Part shown: positions 5,424-6,806 of the stretch, piece by piece | Numbering within the stretch: the first letter of the stretch is position 1 | How the letters are laid out: every line of letters starts with the position of its first letter | Source of the DNA: Candidatus Elarobacter sp. | GTDB taxonomy: Bacteria > Vulcanimicrobiota > Vulcanimicrobiia > Vulcanimicrobiales > Vulcanimicrobiaceae | DNA: 6,806 bases | Direction: 5' to 3' | Assembly: GCA_030150085.1 (NCBI GenBank) | Contig: JASLGJ010000075.1 | Span: 1 to 6,806, forward strand | Program-made: the position numbers and the translations under genes | The notes under the pieces: model-generated | Told to the model about the DNA's origin: nothing | Seen by the model: the letters and a program-made list of their open reading frames with translations, nothing else | The model's database searches: none

Positions 5424-6529
5424 GCGCGGACTCCTCGCCGTGGGGCCGCTTTTTCCAGCCCGGCATGGCGGAAGCGCCCGTGCGCCGCAAGCCCGACAAG
5501 CGCGGCTTCCTCAACCTGTCGAGCAACGAGCTCGTGCACGACGGGATCGCGGCGCTCGTCGAGCGCGTGCTCTCCGACCTGCCAGCGGACCTCGTCATGC
5601 GCTATCCGTACTGGCCGGCCTTCGAGGCGGAGATCGCGGACCGCTTCGGCTACGGCGCGGAGGAGGTGCTCGTCGCGGCCGGCTCCGATTCGGCGTACCG
5701 GATGCTGCTGGCCTCGCTGAAGCACCACGGCACGATCGTGGCGCAGGCGCCGACGTACGAGCAGCTCCCGCTCTACGCGCGCGCCGCGGGGCTCGCGGTG
5801 CGGGGCGTGCGCTACCGCCGCGGCGCCGGCTTCGTCCTGGACGACCTGGTCGCGGCCCTGGACTGCCCGCCGACCACGGTCTGGATCGCCAACCCCAACG
5901 CGCCGGCGGGCTGGCTGATGGCGCTCGGCGAGGTGGCCGAGCTGGCTTCGCGCTGCGCGCGGCTGGGCCACCTGCTGATCGTCGACGAGGCGTACGCCGA
6001 CTTCGGCGAGATCTCGCACCAGGCGCTCATGCGCGCGCACGACAACGTCGTGATCGTGCGCTCGTTCTCCAAGGGCTGGGGCATGGCCGGCGCGCGCCTG
6101 GCGTTCGTCGCCGCGCCGCGCCCGCTCGCGGACTACCTGCGCGGCTGGAACGCGGGCAACCCCGTCTCCGGCGTGACCGTCCGGATCGCCCAGCTGCTGT
6201 TCGCGCACGAGCCGGCGTTCGCGCGCGCGCGCCGGGAGCTCAACGAGGCGCGCGACTGGTTCGCCCGCGAGGCCGAACGGGACGCGCCGGCGGTGCGGGC
6301 CCTGCCCTCGGCGGGCAACTTCGTCAACCTCGACCTCGGCTCGCGGCACGTGTCGGATGCCGTCGCCGCGGAGCTGCGGGCCAACGGCATCCTCGTCCGG
6401 TCGATGGAGGCCGGCTCGCCGCTGGAGGGCTGCCTGCGCGTGACGGCCGCGCCGCGCCACGTGCTCGAACCGGTCTTGCGCGTCGTGCGCGAGCGCGCCG
6501 CCTCCGCCCGGCACGAGGCGCTGCGGTGA
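5420..6529 (+). CDS. PLP-dependent class I/II aminotransferase, HisC/CobD-like
   Basis: A 369-residue fold-type I PLP enzyme of normal HisC length. It carries FLNLSSNEL (30-38, the substrate-contacting N-terminal motif), RYPYWPAF (61-68), AAGSDSAYRML (86-96, PLP phosphate loop), IANPNAPAG (156-164), VDEAYADF (188-195, with D189 pairing to the pyridine nitrogen), and SFSKGWGMAGARLAF (215-229). In the last motif K218 is the Schiff-base lysine and R226 the phosphate-binding Arg. The C-terminal GCLRVTAAP holds R340, the expected carboxylate-binding arginine. All key residues are intact. The family includes histidinol-phosphate aminotransferase and the threonine-phosphate decarboxylase CobD, so transamination or decarboxylation are both possible. 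A dedicated pathway role is more likely than histidine synthesis because no his genes surround it. The ATG overlaps the radical SAM stop (ATGA), and its own TGA overlaps the next GTG. Confidence 0.9.
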   Translation: MSADSSPWGRFFQPGMAEAPVRRKPDKRGFLNLSSNELVHDGIAALVERVLSDLPADLVMRYPYWPAFEAEIADRFGYGAEEVLVAAGSDSAYRMLLASLKHHGTIVAQAPTYEQLPLYARAAGLAVRGVRYRRGAGFVLDDLVAALDCPPTTVWIANPNAPAGWLMALGEVAELASRCARLGHLLIVDEAYADFGEISHQALMRAHDNVVIVRSFSKGWGMAGARLAFVAAPRPLADYLRGWNAGNPVSGVTVRIAQLLFAHEPAFARARRELNEARDWFAREAERDAPAVRALPSAGNFVNLDLGSRHVSDAVAAELRANGILVRSMEAGSPLEGCLRVTAAPRHVLEPVLRVVRERAASARHEALR

Positions 6530-6619
6530 TCGATACCGCGCGCATCCGCGCCGCGGTCGAGAGCCGCGGCTGGTACCACGGAGCGGTCGGCGAGCTCGAC
6601 CGCGACGACCTGCTCGTCG
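6518..6619. repeat. Inverted repeat, left arm (end of aminotransferase gene plus start of next gene)
   Basis: This arm pairs without gaps with 6705-6806 in inverted orientation, base p matching base 13324-p. By eye there are about 15 mismatches in 100 bases, and the outer 17 bases (GCGCTGCGGTGATCGAT) are identical. The arm includes the last codons and stop of the aminotransferase gene, so it duplicates a gene junction and not merely a protein domain. Confidence 0.85.
6526..6618 (+). CDS. N-terminus of a disrupted/partial gene, possibly TauD/TfdA-like oxygenase
   Basis: A GTG at 6526 overlaps the aminotransferase stop (GTGA), with GAGG at 6515-6518 as a possible ribosome binding site. It opens a frame beginning V-I-D-T-A-R-I-R-A-A-V-E-S-R-G-W and continuing to DRDDLLV at about residue 31. 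From about 6616 the DNA turns into the reverse complement of a second copy of the same gene start, so this frame is no longer meaningful beyond that point. The second copy on the minus strand supplies what looks like the true continuation (VARAFGEPLETAESRG and on). A short helical start followed by DLLAVARAFGEPL and then GHIVSTYERV resembles the N-terminal region of TauD/TfdA-type dioxygenases, but no catalytic residue is reached, so this assignment is weak. It is the fifth gene of the rightward operon. Confidence 0.5.
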
Positions 6620-6798
6620 GGGCTGGACGGGACGCGCTCGTACGTCGAGACGATGTGCCCGCGCGACTCCGCGGTCTCCAGCGGCTCGCCGAACGCGCGC
6701 GCCACGGCGAGCAGGTCGTGGGGGTGGGGCTCGCCCACCCCGCCGGGGTTCCACCCGCGGCGCGCGACCGCGGCGCGGCTGCGCGCGGGATCGATCAC
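6619..6798 (-). pseudogene. Inverted second copy of the partial gene start (60 codons, probable fold-back artefact)
   Basis: On the minus strand a GTG at 6798 opens a frame starting M/V-I-D-P-A-R-S-R-A-A-V-A-R-R-G-W, closely similar to the plus-strand start at 6526. It continues through DLLAVARAFGEPL and GHIVSTYERVPSSP to about residue 60. It then reads into the reverse complement of the plus-strand copy and loses meaning. The bases before its GTG (6799-6806) match the end of the aminotransferase gene. I read it as a second, error-rich copy of the same locus joined tail to tail, useful mainly because it shows how the real gene continues past residue 31. A genuine inverted paralogue is possible but less likely. 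Confidence 0.6.
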
Positions 6799-6806
6799 CG
6801 CAGCGC
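6705..6806. repeat. Inverted repeat, right arm (runs to window end)
   Basis: Reverse-complement counterpart of 6518-6619, separated from it by about 85 bp of unique sequence. Its plus strand is enriched in G runs (GTGGGGGTGGGG near 6718) where the left arm's complement has mixed bases. This fits miscalled sequence near a contig end. Confidence 0.8.

Noticed and set aside
6133..6618. Extension of the minus-strand gene copy starting at 6798 through to 6133
   Set aside because: Only about the first 60 codons look like protein; past about 6619 the frame is just the reverse complement of the plus-strand copy and the aminotransferase gene.
5336..6754. Minus-strand open frame of about 470 codons opposite the aminotransferase gene
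   Set aside because: Arg-rich shadow. It runs through the fold-back region and across the antisense of a complete PLP enzyme.

Overview
The window is a strongly G+C-rich piece of bacterial DNA. GTG starts are frequent and codons end almost always in G or C. Nearly every base is coding, and no rRNA, tRNA, CRISPR array or insertion sequence is visible. I cannot place it in a phylum; a high-GC soil-type or metagenomic bacterium is the most I would say. Both ends cut through genes, and the right end carries an inverted duplication that looks like an assembly or amplification artefact. The window is therefore probably a whole contig or a contig end.

Layout: two operons diverge from a gap of about 180 bp (2055-2233). 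The leftward operon holds a 2-oxoglutarate/Fe(II) oxygenase (OG2, 1404-2054), a FlaR/adenylate-kinase-like P-loop NTPase (832-1407), a second paralogous oxygenase (OG1, 149-835), and the first 50 codons of an unrecognised gene running off the left edge (1-152). The rightward operon holds a third paralogous oxygenase (OG3, 2234-2896), a short UbiD-family decarboxylase-like protein (2893-4089), a radical SAM enzyme with a cobalamin-binding-like N-terminus (4089-5423), a HisC/CobD-type PLP-dependent aminotransferase (5420-6529), and the N-terminus of one more gene (6526 onward, possibly a TauD/TfdA-type oxygenase) that breaks at about 6618.

All seven same-strand junctions overlap: five by GTGA, one by ATGA and one by TGATG. 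Both arms are thus built as translationally coupled units, and most downstream genes have no convincing ribosome binding site of their own.

Taken together, three related oxygenases, a small-molecule-kinase-like protein, a UbiD-like protein, a B12-type radical SAM enzyme and an aminotransferase suggest a biosynthetic locus for a small, heavily oxidised, probably amino-acid-like metabolite. No NRPS, PKS or obvious precursor peptide is present. I do not recognise this combination as a known pathway. The most unusual single protein is the UbiD-like one: it keeps the catalytic Asn/Arg and Glu/Glu motifs but appears to lack two of the three metal/prenyl-FMN ligands of the family.
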